Below are positions 16,807-26,007 of a stretch of DNA of 53,048 bases, piece by piece (position 1 is the first letter of the stretch; each line of letters starts with the position of its first letter). Below the pieces are notes generated by a model, which was not told the origin of the DNA, ran no database searches, and was given only the letters and a program-made list of their open reading frames with translations. Source of the stretch: Limnothrix sp. RL_2_0 (lineage in GTDB: Bacteria; Cyanobacteriota; Cyanobacteriia; Cyanobacteriales; MRBY01); NCBI GenBank assembly GCA_012033055.1, contig JAAUPR010000013.1, positions 1 to 53,048 of the forward strand. The letters run 5' to 3'. The position numbers and the translations under genes were made by a program.

Positions 16807-17793
16807 TTATGCGTTACCCTCGGTGACATTGGGATCACATTCAAGATCACTACCATAGTCTTCATGCCTAGGAAACTCTGAATCTTCCCCAGTCCCTTGA
16901 TTATCAGTCGCGCCTTCTTCGACATTCCCCTCAATGGCACTAGGATCACAGTCGATGTCACTGTCATAATCTTCATATTTACGAGCCTCGATATCATCTG
17001 CCAGCATCGCAAATTCACCGGGAGTTAGCTCTTTTTCAAGATCTATGCCCTTCTCTTCTAAAAGTTCTAACAAAATCGCTTTTTCCTGCAACTCGTTATG
17101 GACGAGTTCTTCTAGCTCTTGATATTTTTCCTGTAAGTCTGCATAGTCTGAACGAGCTAAGGCCATCTTCTGCCACTCTCGGCTGTATTCATCTTGGAGC
17201 ACAGTGTTCGCATCAACTTCTTCCTGCATGAGTGTGGCATAGGAAGGGGGGTGCAAAATATCATCGACAGTGAGATCGAGATCGGGGAATTGGGCAGAGA
17301 CGATGACATCTTCGCCGAAATAATCTTTATGTTCGTAACCATCTTCTCGGTTGGGACTTGTCCAGATTCTGACTCGCCGTTGCTCTGGGTCTACCATCCA
17401 CACTTCTGGGATTTCGATGAGGGCATATTCTGCTTTTTTCAGGAGATAATCTGCGCGATTTTCTTGGACTTCGATGGCAAGCATCGGGATTTCGCCGAAA
17501 TTTAATACTGCTGCACCGGGGCGATCGCCAACCACTTTCCATAGCTCTTGGGGGCAGACCATCAAATCGGGGACGCGGGAAGTATCCAACCCTGTACGCA
17601 CGCCAACATTAAAAAGAGTGATCAATTCCAAATCTTCTTGGATCGAGAAATATTGCTGCAATTTAAATAAGAGAAACTGACAAATTTTATTTTTGATATT
17701 AGTTGGGATAGATTGTTGTACCAAGCGTCCACGATACAATTCAAAGCGAAGATCGGGGGTATTGTCTTTGTAAATGAGATTGGTGTCTGTCAT
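16807..17793 (-). CDS. Uma2 family protein with acidic repeated tail
   Basis: From the ATG at 17793 the protein has 328 residues. Residues about 10-180 form a Uma2 domain (PD-(D/E)XK nuclease fold) with SRVPDLMVC, MLAIEVQENR, ADYLLKKAEYALIEIPEVWM and VDPEQRRVRIW, which hold the expected Asp, Glu and Lys. A coiled coil follows (about 195-260). The tail carries two degenerate copies of an acidic motif, YDSDIDCDPSAIEGN and YGSDLECDPNVTEGN. Uma2 proteins are abundant in cyanobacteria; a nuclease role is inferred. A farther upstream frame opens only at TTG. Confidence 0.8.
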   Translation of the reverse strand: MTDTNLIYKDNTPDLRFELYRGRLVQQSIPTNIKNKICQFLLFKLQQYFSIQEDLELITLFNVGVRTGLDTSRVPDLMVCPQELWKVVGDRPGAAVLNFGEIPMLAIEVQENRADYLLKKAEYALIEIPEVWMVDPEQRRVRIWTSPNREDGYEHKDYFGEDVIVSAQFPDLDLTVDDILHPPSYATLMQEEVDANTVLQDEYSREWQKMALARSDYADLQEKYQELEELVHNELQEKAILLELLEEKGIDLEKELTPGEFAMLADDIEARKYEDYDSDIDCDPSAIEGNVEEGATDNQGTGEDSEFPRHEDYGSDLECDPNVTEGNA

Positions 17794-17932
17794 GGTTTCA
17801 CCGGGCATCAATGAAGTCTTCGTCATTTTCGCACTGAATTTCTGGAATGAAGCCAGTTGTTTGACAATGTTTGACAAACCTTCAATATCGCTGCTAATTC
17901 AATATCCTTTGCTGTAATTTCTCTGTAATGCC

Positions 17933-18256
17933 ATGGCTCGCAAAAAAATCGTTTATCAAGAATTTGGGACAGCTACCCCGGAGGTGCAAGCCACAGCCAT
18001 CGATCTGCCACCCAATCAGCAACAAATTCGCATCCAATCAACACGTTCTGGTCGCAAAGGCAAGACGGTCACCGAGATTAGGGGTTTTCAACATACTCCT
18101 GAAACGTTAATAAAATTACTCAAACAACTTAAAAATAAATGTGGTGCGGGGGGAACTCTGAAGGACCAGATCATCGAAATTCAAGGCGATCGCCGCCAAC
18201 AACTTCTAGAGTTACTGACCGAACAGGGATACAAAGCCAAAATCAGTGGCGGTTAA
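17933..18256 (+). CDS. SUI1/eIF1-family translation initiation factor (YciH-like)
   Basis: The 107-residue protein has a variable N-terminus and a SUI1 domain from about residue 30, with the TRSGRKGKTVTEIRGF basic loop, KNKCGAGGTLKDQIIEIQG and the final LLTEQGYKAKISGG. Family proteins bind the small ribosomal subunit and influence start-codon selection. The length fits bacterial YciH. It diverges from the Uma2 gene and precedes the pentapeptide protein. Confidence 0.92.
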   Translation: MARKKIVYQEFGTATPEVQATAIDLPPNQQQIRIQSTRSGRKGKTVTEIRGFQHTPETLIKLLKQLKNKCGAGGTLKDQIIEIQGDRRQQLLELLTEQGYKAKISGG

Positions 18257-18389
18257 ATTGGCATATCCGAGACTTCCTTCTTTAGGTAAATTTAGGGTAG
18301 TACTTGATTCATCCCACCGCACCATCACAAGACCCGTGGCGATCGCCCCACAACTATCCCCGACTTTTCCAGAGGCAAAAACACGACCC

Positions 18390-19313
18390 ATGGCCCAATT
18401 CACTGTTTCCGAAATCCTAGAAAAAATAGCAGCAGGAGAATCCATCGCCCAAGCCGAATTGAGTGGTCTCGACCTCAGCGGCCAAACCTTGGATCACAGT
18501 GATTTTTCCGGAGCCTATCTAAGGCGAACCAATCTCCAAAACGCCTCCTGTATCGGCATCAACTTTTCCAAAGCAACCCTGATTTTGGCAGAGTTACAGT
18601 CCTGTAACCTCACGGCAGCCAACCTCGAAAGTACCGTTTTAACCCAAAGCAACCTCAGCAATGCCAAGCTCAATAATGCCCAAGCAAAAAAAATCAAGCT
18701 CCAAGGCGCATCCCTAGATCACGCCAATGGCATTGATGGCTGTTTTGACGAAGGCGATTTCAGTACAACCAAAGCAAACCATGCACACCTAGAGCGGGCT
18801 AGCCTGATCCAAGCCAAAGTTGATCAAGCAGACTTTACCGAAGCCAATCTGACAGGAGCAAACCTTAATCGATCCCGCTGGCAAGAAGCAATTTTATCCA
18901 GAGCCATCTTAGTTTCAGCAGATCTGGGCCAAGCCCACTTCACCAGAGCAGTACTAGTCGGCGCGAATCTTTCTAAAATCTATGGCACAAATGCCACTTT
19001 CCACGAAGCAGAGTTAGCCCAGGCTATTTTTCTGTCAGCACAACTGGAATGGGTAGATTTTTGGCGTGCCAATCTGACCGGTGCAAACTTACAACAAGCG
19101 TCTTTGTTTAACGGCTCTTTGGAACTAGCTAACTTAACCGGGGCTGATTTAACCGGGGCAGATTTACGGGAGGCGAATTTTGCTCGGGCAAATTTAACGG
19201 ATGCCTGTCTCGATAATGCCAAAGTGGAAGGCGCGATGTTCGAGGAAGTGATTGGCTTAAGCGATGCACAAAAAACATTTCTTAAACATAATGGCGCTCA
19301 GGGTCTGGTGTAA
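18390..19313 (+). CDS. Pentapeptide repeat protein
   Basis: From the ATG at 18390 (MAQFTVSEILEKIAAGESIA) the protein has 307 residues. From about residue 24 to 295 it is almost entirely A(D/N)LXX pentapeptides, for example LSGLDLSGQTLDHSDFSGAY and ANLTGADLTGADLREANFAR, forming a right-handed quadrilateral beta helix. The upstream frame from 18246 overlaps the SUI1 stop and looks unlike the family, so the internal ATG is preferred. The N-terminal 20 residues match a small helical motif seen ahead of such repeats in cyanobacteria. Function unknown. Confidence 0.88.
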   Translation: MAQFTVSEILEKIAAGESIAQAELSGLDLSGQTLDHSDFSGAYLRRTNLQNASCIGINFSKATLILAELQSCNLTAANLESTVLTQSNLSNAKLNNAQAKKIKLQGASLDHANGIDGCFDEGDFSTTKANHAHLERASLIQAKVDQADFTEANLTGANLNRSRWQEAILSRAILVSADLGQAHFTRAVLVGANLSKIYGTNATFHEAELAQAIFLSAQLEWVDFWRANLTGANLQQASLFNGSLELANLTGADLTGADLREANFARANLTDACLDNAKVEGAMFEEVIGLSDAQKTFLKHNGAQGLV

Positions 19314-19458
19314 AAGGATCCGCTAAAAAGCTTTGATGGAAAATCATGGGGGCGATCGCCGCTTTACAACCCACACAGCAACCACGGAGAAACATTACCC
19401 CAAGAGATGAAAAAACAGCATACATGTTATTGACTTTCAACAATTCGCCGAAACAAAA

Positions 19459-19500
19459 GTAACAAACAATACAAAGCGCGCCGATCCGAATCGATACTTT
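19459..19500 (+). promoter_or_regulatory. NtcA-activated promoter of nirA
   Basis: GTA-N8-TAC lies at 19459-19472, an exact match to the NtcA box, and TACTTT (TAN3T form of the -10 element) lies at 19495-19500 with 22 bp between. This is the classical arrangement of an NtcA-activated class II promoter, placing transcription just before the nirA start at 19569. It implies induction by nitrogen limitation and repression by ammonium. Confidence 0.88.
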
Positions 19501-19568
19501 AGTTCCATATCTTTAGGCCCCCATCCCATTAAGATGGTGGAGTCTATAACGGCACAAGGACAATCTCC

Positions 19569-21119
19569 ATGACTGACACACCCAAAAAAGTCAAACTCAC
19601 CAAGATCGAACAAGCAAAAATCGAAAAACCCGGTTTAGCGATTAAAGACGAGATTGAACAATTTGCCCAGACCGGTTGGGAAGCGATGGATCAAGACGAC
19701 CTCATCATTCGTCTCAAATTCTTGGGATTGTTCCACCGTCCCGTGACCCCCGGCAAATTTATGATGCGGATGCGTACCCCCAATGGTGTCATCAACAGTA
19801 ACCAAATGCGCACCCATGCAGAAATTGTCCAGCGTTATGGCCAAGATGGTAGCGCCGACATCACTACCCGACAAAATATTCAACTCCGGGGTGTACACCT
19901 CGAAGACATACCCGAGATTTTCCGCAAGTTTAAAGAAGCCAACATGACCAGCGTTCAAACCGGTCATGACAACATTCGCAACATCACTGGCTCCCCCATT
20001 GCTGGCATCGACTCAGAAGAATATTTCGATACCCGTGAGCTAGCCGACAAACTCCAAGACATGATTACCAATGGCGGTGAAGGTAGCTTTGAATTTAGCG
20101 ATCTCCCCCGGAAATTTAACATTTGCCTCGAAGGCGCGCCCGATAACTCCTCCCACGTCGAAATTAATGACATCGGTTTTGTCCCTGCGTTTAAAGACGG
20201 AGAATTTGGTTTTAATGTCCTAGTTGGGGGCTATTTTTCAGCCCAGCGTGCCGCAGAAGGCGTACCAATTAATGTCTGGATTCCGCCCACAGATGAAGTA
20301 CTAGATCTTAGTCGCGCCATCATCGCAATTTATGCCCGCCACGGTGCAGAAGAAGGGCTGAGAGGAAACCGTGCTAAATCCAGAATTCTCTGGTTAGTCG
20401 AGACTTGGGGCGTTGAAAAGTTCCGTGCCAAGCTAGTGGAAGAATTGGGCAAGAGTTTATCGGAAGCAGCGCCAGAGGATGCTTTCACCATGGATAAGCG
20501 TGACCATATTGGTGTCCATCCCCAGAAGCAAGAGGGCTATAGTTTTGTGGGGCTCCATGTACCTGCGGGTCGTCTGACGGCAGAAGATATGTTCGAGATG
20601 GCGCGTCTTGCGGAAACCTATGCTGATAGTGAGATTCGTCTAACGGTAGAGCAAAATTTCATTATTCCCCATGTCAAAAATGAGAATGTGGAAGCGTTAT
20701 TAAAGGAGGATTTACTCGAAAAATTCTCTGCAAATCCAACACCGCTAGTGCGTTCTTTTGTGTCTTGTACAGGTAATCAATATTGCAACTTTGCACTCAT
20801 TGAAACGAAGGGTCAGGGCTTGGCATTGGCGCGAGAATTGGATGCGGAATTAGAGATTCCCCAACGGGTGCGGATGCATTGGACAGGTTGCCCCAACTCT
20901 TGTGGTCAGGCTCAGGTAGGTGATCTCGGGATGTTGGGTGCGAAGGCCAAGGTGGATGGCAAAATTGTTGAGGCAGTCAATCTCTATATGGGCGGCACGG
21001 TTGGCAAGCACGCTAGTCTTGGTGAGGTTGTTGAGAAAAAAGTACCTTGTGGCGACACGCTTAAGGAGAAGGTTAAGGGTATTTTGATTGAACAGTTTGG
21101 GGCCACACCCAAGGCATAA
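19569..21119 (+). CDS. nirA: Ferredoxin-nitrite reductase
   Basis: The 516-residue enzyme reduces nitrite to ammonium with six electrons from ferredoxin, using sirohaem and a 4Fe-4S cluster. The cluster/sirohaem motif is present as SCTGNQYC (about residues 397-404) and TGCPNSCGQAQVGD (about 439-452), and TTRQNIQLRG occurs near residue 100. Length is usual for cyanobacterial NirA. A canonical NtcA site precedes it and a strong terminator follows at 21149, so it is a single-gene unit here. Nitrate transporter and reductase genes are not adjacent in the window. Confidence 0.95.
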   Translation: MTDTPKKVKLTKIEQAKIEKPGLAIKDEIEQFAQTGWEAMDQDDLIIRLKFLGLFHRPVTPGKFMMRMRTPNGVINSNQMRTHAEIVQRYGQDGSADITTRQNIQLRGVHLEDIPEIFRKFKEANMTSVQTGHDNIRNITGSPIAGIDSEEYFDTRELADKLQDMITNGGEGSFEFSDLPRKFNICLEGAPDNSSHVEINDIGFVPAFKDGEFGFNVLVGGYFSAQRAAEGVPINVWIPPTDEVLDLSRAIIAIYARHGAEEGLRGNRAKSRILWLVETWGVEKFRAKLVEELGKSLSEAAPEDAFTMDKRDHIGVHPQKQEGYSFVGLHVPAGRLTAEDMFEMARLAETYADSEIRLTVEQNFIIPHVKNENVEALLKEDLLEKFSANPTPLVRSFVSCTGNQYCNFALIETKGQGLALARELDAELEIPQRVRMHWTGCPNSCGQAQVGDLGMLGAKAKVDGKIVEAVNLYMGGTVGKHASLGEVVEKKVPCGDTLKEKVKGILIEQFGATPKA

Positions 21120-21148
21120 AACGAATTTATTTATTCTTAAACCAACAT

Positions 21149-21186
21149 CGAGCCCAAAGTGTATTTCATTTCAGGCTCGGTTTTTA
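21149..21186 (+). terminator. Rho-independent terminator after nirA
   Basis: CGAGCC (21149-21154) pairs with GGCTCG (21174-21179) around a long loop, followed by GTTTTTATTT. It starts 30 bp after the nirA stop. Confidence 0.75.
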
Positions 21187-21315
21187 TTTGGGGCAGTGGG
21201 GGAGGCGATCGCCAATTTCCCTAACAGAAAAAACGGGGTACAAGCCAGCTGCGATATTCAAAAAATCAAAACTTTACCCCCAATAATTACCAATCACGCA
21301 AGGAGAAAACCAACA

Positions 21316-21834
21316 GTGTCCTATGTCATGGTGGATATTGAATCCGATGGGCCGATTCCGGGGGATTATTCGATGATTTGCTTTGGTGCAGTGATCGTCG
21401 AGCCGAAATTAAATCGGACTTTTTATGGCATGGTCAAACCAATTTCGAAGCAATTTATCCCAGAAGCCCTCGCTGTAAGCGGATTCTCTCGGGAAGATTG
21501 TGAAAGTTTTGAGGAGCCAAAGCTGGTCATGCAGCAGTTTGAAACGTGGCTAGCCACGAATTGCACAGATCGATTGATGTTTATCTCAGATAATAACGGC
21601 TTTGATTGGCAATTTATTAACTGGTATTTCCATCATTTTCTCGGCAAAAATCCCTTTGGTTTTAGCTCCACAAATTTGGGTTCACTCTATAAGGGAATGC
21701 AAAAAGATACTTTTACAAACTTTAAACATCTCCGACAAACTAAACATACCCACAATCCCGTGGAGGATGCTTTAGGGAATGCTGAGGCGTTATTGAAAAT
21801 GAAAGAGATGGGGCTAAGAATCAAGCTTTCCTAG
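21316..21834 (+). CDS. DnaQ-like 3'-5' exonuclease domain protein
   Basis: From the GTG at 21316 (AGGAG ten bases upstream) the protein has 172 residues. It begins MSYVMVDIESDGP, whose DXE pair is the first exonuclease motif of the DEDDh group. FISDNNGFDWQF near residue 96 and HNPVEDALGNAEALL near 148 supply the second Asp and the HX4D motif. The protein is a stand-alone exonuclease domain and not a polymerase. The open frame upstream to 21088 overlaps nirA and is unlikely to be translated. Confidence 0.8.
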   Translation: MSYVMVDIESDGPIPGDYSMICFGAVIVEPKLNRTFYGMVKPISKQFIPEALAVSGFSREDCESFEEPKLVMQQFETWLATNCTDRLMFISDNNGFDWQFINWYFHHFLGKNPFGFSSTNLGSLYKGMQKDTFTNFKHLRQTKHTHNPVEDALGNAEALLKMKEMGLRIKLS

Positions 21835-21872
21835 CGTCCCATCCCTATAGTAATTAGATTTTTCACTCTCAA

Positions 21873-22346
21873 TTAAGACAATTTCACGTAAACCAAATCG
21901 CCTTCGATCATCGCGGTGAATGTACCGAGTTCTTTGGTGGCAGGGCCAGTGGCAACGGAACCATCGGTGTTAAAGGAAGAACCATGGCAAGGGCAGGCAA
22001 ACTTACTAGCGCCATCCCATTTAACGGTGCAGCCTTGGTGGGGGCAGAAAGCATTCACGGCAATCAAATTCTCAGCATTCCCTGGATCACGGATCACGGC
22101 CACTTGCTCGCCATTAAAGTTCTTATCCCCAACATAGCCATCGGCATCTAGGGCAGCCACTGTACCAATAGCGGCAAAGCCATCGGCGCGGGGAGTTGTA
22201 TCAATCTCCACTTCTTCGGCTTCTGGTGGTGTGGTGGGGGCTTCGGCTTCTGGCTCTATGGGACTGGAACAGGCGGCGATCGCCACCGGGATAGAAGTGG
22301 CTAATGTCCCCAAACCGACCCAACTCAAGAATTCACGACGTTTCAT
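21873..22346 (-). CDS. Rieske [2Fe-2S] lipoprotein with twin-arginine signal
   Basis: The 157-residue protein starts MKRREFLSWVG, a twin-arginine signal, and has a lipobox ending at Cys26. After an acidic Pro-rich linker, a Rieske domain contains CPHQGC (C101, H103, C106) and CPCHGSSF (C118, C120, H121), giving the two Cys and two His cluster ligands plus the disulfide pair. It is a membrane-tethered exported electron carrier. It is much simpler than the PetC of the b6f complex. It is the last gene of a minus-strand group with ccsA-like and resB genes, 72 bp downstream of ccsA, so it probably serves the same haem chain. Confidence 0.88.
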   Translation of the reverse strand: MKRREFLSWVGLGTLATSIPVAIAACSSPIEPEAEAPTTPPEAEEVEIDTTPRADGFAAIGTVAALDADGYVGDKNFNGEQVAVIRDPGNAENLIAVNAFCPHQGCTVKWDGASKFACPCHGSSFNTDGSVATGPATKELGTFTAMIEGDLVYVKLS

Positions 22347-22418
22347 TAATTATTCTCCTGATATAACTTGAACAATTTTCTGTGACGGTATTTTGCCTAC
22401 CGGATAGGATGACACAAT

Positions 22419-24131
22419 TTAATTGGGATTTTCAGCCGTGGTGAGGGGTTCCGCTTCGGCAGAGCTAAACCAGCCTTTATGCTTGGCTGCGGTTGCTAAA
22501 ACGAGAAGTAAATCCAAACCCACAACTCCAGCAATAAGTAATTCGGAGCCACCAGTGCCAAAACCGTAACTGTGCAAACCAGTGCCCAGGACGAAATTAA
22601 CGCCATACCAAGCCATGAGCACAGCATTAAACGAAATGATGCTCGATACATGCACACCAAAATCACCAATCCAACCCACCAAACGACCATGGAGCGGCGC
22701 AAGGTAGCAAAGGAGGGCGATTAATGCCCAAGTCTCCTTCGGATCCCAGCCCCAAAAACGTCCCCAAGAAAAGTGTGCCCAGATGCCACCGAGAATAATT
22801 CCGGCGGTTAACAGCAATACACCCACTTGCAACACGCGGTAATTAAGCTGGGACAACATTTTCAGCCGTGAACTTGCGTTAGGGGTAAATAAATAGTTAC
22901 CGATCGCCACATGACCGAGACCCATCGCCAAGGCAAAACTAGCATAACTAAGGGCAATGGTGGGGACGTGGATGCTCAACCAGAAATTATCGCGTAACAC
23001 AGGGACAAGGGGCGAAATGCTGGGATCTAATACCGCCGGCAAACTATCCGCCAACAGTAGACACATCACTGAGAGGGGAGCCGCTGCCAAAATGTAATAG
23101 CGATTGCGGGTAATTAGTTCAAAAATTAAGGCGATCGCCGCGATCCCGAAACCGACCCAAACCACCGACTCATACATATTCGTGACAGGAGGACGACCCG
23201 CGATTTGCATTCTGAGGAAAAAGCCGTAGGTCTGTACCGCAATGCCCGTACTAAACAGCCCCATCGCCGTCCAGTAGATATTCCATGGCTTAACCCAAAG
23301 GCTAACCAACATCGCGATAAACGCTAAACCATAGAGCTGCCAAGCCTTAGCAAAGGGGTGAAAATGATTGAAATGAGCTTCCCGCGCCAACACAAAATCA
23401 CTGGGATAAATGTCCGGACTCAGATTACGCAACCCGGTTTTTAGTTCATCGGTGATGCCCGTCAGCATCGATAAATGATTGATGCCTCCGTTTAAAACTG
23501 TCTGTTGCACCATCGCAAAATCGCCCACAAGCGGCGCAAATTTTTCTACGTCATACAATTCTGTAGCGTTATTAAACCCAGCCCATTTCCCTTTGATGTC
23601 CGTGGGGTGGGGCACAATGGGCAAACTCTGATCGCCGACGGAAGTATAAAGCAAATTAAGACGTTCTTCGATAGTCAAAGCTTCCCGCTCATCTCGGTTT
23701 AGATCCTGCTCATTAAATTGTTTTTCGTGGGCAAGATCCACCACTGCCGCCAATTTTTTATTGGTCATTAATTCTCGAAAAGAAAAATGCTTTTGCTCTA
23801 AATTCAGTTCAGCAATTTCCTTAAGGGGGCGATAGCTCACCAACACAAATGGCTCTTCATTCCAATTGCGGGTGTTGAACCATAGCTCTAAATAGGTGCT
23901 CAGATAATCTTCTGTTGAACCATCGGTCTGTTGATAGGTTATGGAGCCGTGAATCTTGGCGACGGTTTCTTTGGCAACGGTGTCGAGGGGCTTTTTGCGA
24001 CCATCGAGCTGCACTGTGAGGGTGCGTAGGGATTCGAGTCCGTCGGGTTGAAACTGGCTAATTGGCAGGAATAGCAGCATACAGCCGAGGCACAGACCAA
24101 TAAAATATTTGATCAGATTAGTGGCTTTCAT
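22419..24131 (-). CDS. Long CcsA/ResC-type cytochrome c biogenesis protein
   Basis: The 570-residue protein has the haem-handling Trp-rich motif WGRFWGWDPKETWALI near residues 453-470 and the surrounding His-rich helices of CcsA/ResC, which delivers haem for attachment to CXXCH. It has an extra N-terminal part of about 260 residues with one membrane helix and the segment LDGRKKPLDTVAKETVAKIH near residue 43. Standard cyanobacterial CcsA is about 320-350 residues without this part. The GR-KPLD motif reminds me of ResB/ResC pairs of Bacteroidetes and delta/epsilon-proteobacteria; this resemblance is from memory. It lies 76 bp after resB. Confidence 0.82.
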   Translation of the reverse strand: MKATNLIKYFIGLCLGCMLLFLPISQFQPDGLESLRTLTVQLDGRKKPLDTVAKETVAKIHGSITYQQTDGSTEDYLSTYLELWFNTRNWNEEPFVLVSYRPLKEIAELNLEQKHFSFRELMTNKKLAAVVDLAHEKQFNEQDLNRDEREALTIEERLNLLYTSVGDQSLPIVPHPTDIKGKWAGFNNATELYDVEKFAPLVGDFAMVQQTVLNGGINHLSMLTGITDELKTGLRNLSPDIYPSDFVLAREAHFNHFHPFAKAWQLYGLAFIAMLVSLWVKPWNIYWTAMGLFSTGIAVQTYGFFLRMQIAGRPPVTNMYESVVWVGFGIAAIALIFELITRNRYYILAAAPLSVMCLLLADSLPAVLDPSISPLVPVLRDNFWLSIHVPTIALSYASFALAMGLGHVAIGNYLFTPNASSRLKMLSQLNYRVLQVGVLLLTAGIILGGIWAHFSWGRFWGWDPKETWALIALLCYLAPLHGRLVGWIGDFGVHVSSIISFNAVLMAWYGVNFVLGTGLHSYGFGTGGSELLIAGVVGLDLLLVLATAAKHKGWFSSAEAEPLTTAENPN

Positions 24132-24207
24132 GGGTTCAACAAATGAAGGGGTAAGGGAGCAACGAAGGTTACAAAAGTTGGGTGAGCTTATGGCGATTAA
24201 AGCCCGA

Positions 24208-26007
24208 TTAGGAAGATTTTTTCAAGATGGTTAAATCTGATAGGGCTTGAAAAATAGGGATGGTGTTTGGGGTTTCTGGTTCGTCTGGCTGAATATTGGG
24301 GATAGCCTTGGGTTTGAATTTTTTGGCGATCGCCCGACCATAGAACATTGTAGTGATCCCGCTAACGACAAGGACAGAACCAAGCCAAGTTAAGCCCGTT
24401 ACCCACCAAGGTTCCCGCTTGAGCTGAAGAGTCGATTGCTGGAGATCGCCCGGATTCCAAGAAGCCTGTGCCAGTTTCCAGCCCCGGAACCAAGTGGGGT
24501 GATTCATCCAAACACGGCGGGGGGCAGCGGTGTCAGTGGCAGGATCAAATAAAGTCACTTCACTTGTCCACATGGCGACGGATTCACTACCCTCATTGCG
24601 TTCTACGATAAAGTCATTCAGTTTTACATAGAATGGCAATTGCAAAATTTTTGGGCTAAAGGCGGCAAAATAACTACCCTCTTCGGTAGCAAGACTGGCG
24701 GGTTCATTCCAAGGTAACCAAGCATCTTTCCCATCCGCCGTAGCCACATGGAGGGCTGGTGCACCGGATTTTTGATCGCGCAATCCTTGGGCAACGGGGG
24801 CTACAGGAACGACTTGCCGTTGTACGATCGCCTGATCAATTCGTTCTGCGAGGGAAATTTTAAAATCTGCCCAGCCGGGAGTCACGGCTTCACCGGGGAC
24901 AAATTCGCCAGACTTAAATCCTTTGGACGATGCTGCTGCGTAGAAAAGCTGATGATTGGGGGTTTCGACAATGCGGAAATAGTCTGTGCGCGTCGTTTTG
25001 GGGGCAATGTAGCTGGCAGTAAAATTAAAATCATCACCGGCACGAATCGGCTCAAAGTCGGGTTTGGCAAAAATGAACCACCGCCCTTGGCGATCGCCAT
25101 CTTTCAAGATCACTTGCAACGCCGGATTATTAAACGATTCGGAAGCAGACGTAGGTTGATTATTTTTATCTAGCCGAAAATCCGCCCAAACATCCGTAAT
25201 CTCAGCCGTAACCCCTTGGGAGAGCTTGACCAATTGACCGAGGGACTCTTTGACATCGAGACGCTTTGTGCCAATTTGCAACTCCCCAAAAACGTGATTA
25301 TTTTCAGTAGGAGCCGCCAATAATTCTGTTAATTCTTCGCCATCAGAGGCTTTCGCAATTTCCAGATGGGCAGGGCCAATGTCCATTTGTTGATAACCAA
25401 ACGGGGCGATCGCCAACCACCTTTCCAAAGTCTGACCCATGCGATCGCTCTGCAACCGGACTTTTACCGCCAGATTATCCACCGTGCCACCGTCCTGAAA
25501 TTGCACCGTAGTAATGGCGTTATCGCTATAGCCGAGCAGGGATAAGCCTGCTACTTTTTCGGGATAAACCGAGCCATCCGGGCGAATAAAAATATCAGTT
25601 TGTTGGCGATCGCCGTTGGGAGTCGCAACCTCTAAAACGTCACCCTCCACCCGAATTTGATCCACCGCAGTGCCATCCGTCCGCACCAACAGCATCCCCT
25701 CCGTACTTAGGTGAATACCGCCGCCGAGCCTGCAATAATCACGACCAAACCCCAGTGGGTCAGGGCAAAACCGATCTTCCGCGCACCGCGCCAAGGATAA
25801 CGACTCGCTGTAGAAATGCCCAGATTTGTAGCCAGCAAAAACATCAATGCCCCAAACCATGGACTCTTAATAAATCAGCGTCTGCACCGTTGCCGAGCCG
25901 ACATTCGATTCATAAAAAGTTGCGCCGATTAAAATTAGGGCGATCGCCGCCAAAAGGGGAACAGCCAAGCGAACCGATCCTAAAAACCGAACAATTTTTG
26001 AGTCCAT
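24208..26007 (-). pseudogene. ResB/Ccs1 cytochrome c biogenesis protein, two compensating frameshifts
   Basis: ResB/Ccs1 works with CcsA to keep apocytochromes and haem ready for ligation. The gene starts at the ATG 26005-26007 (MDSKIVRFLGSVRLAVPLLA), then hits TAA at 25867-25869. Reading one base over restores KSPWFGALMFLLATNLGIST and THWGLVVIIAGSAAV up to about 25715, where a second shift returns to the first frame (IHLSTEGMLL onward). One extra base near 25870 and one missing near 25714 explain it; the corrected protein is about 600 residues. The C-terminus (MNHPTWFRGWKL, WWVTGLTWLG) resembles ResB. Natural decay is unlikely to leave such clean frames. Confidence 0.8.

Noticed and set aside
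19959-20173. Antisense frames within nirA
   Set aside because: They mirror a well-conserved gene and have no start signals.
21088-21315. N-terminal extension of the exonuclease frame
   Set aside because: It overlaps the nirA end and its terminator. The GTG at 21316 with AGGAG is better.
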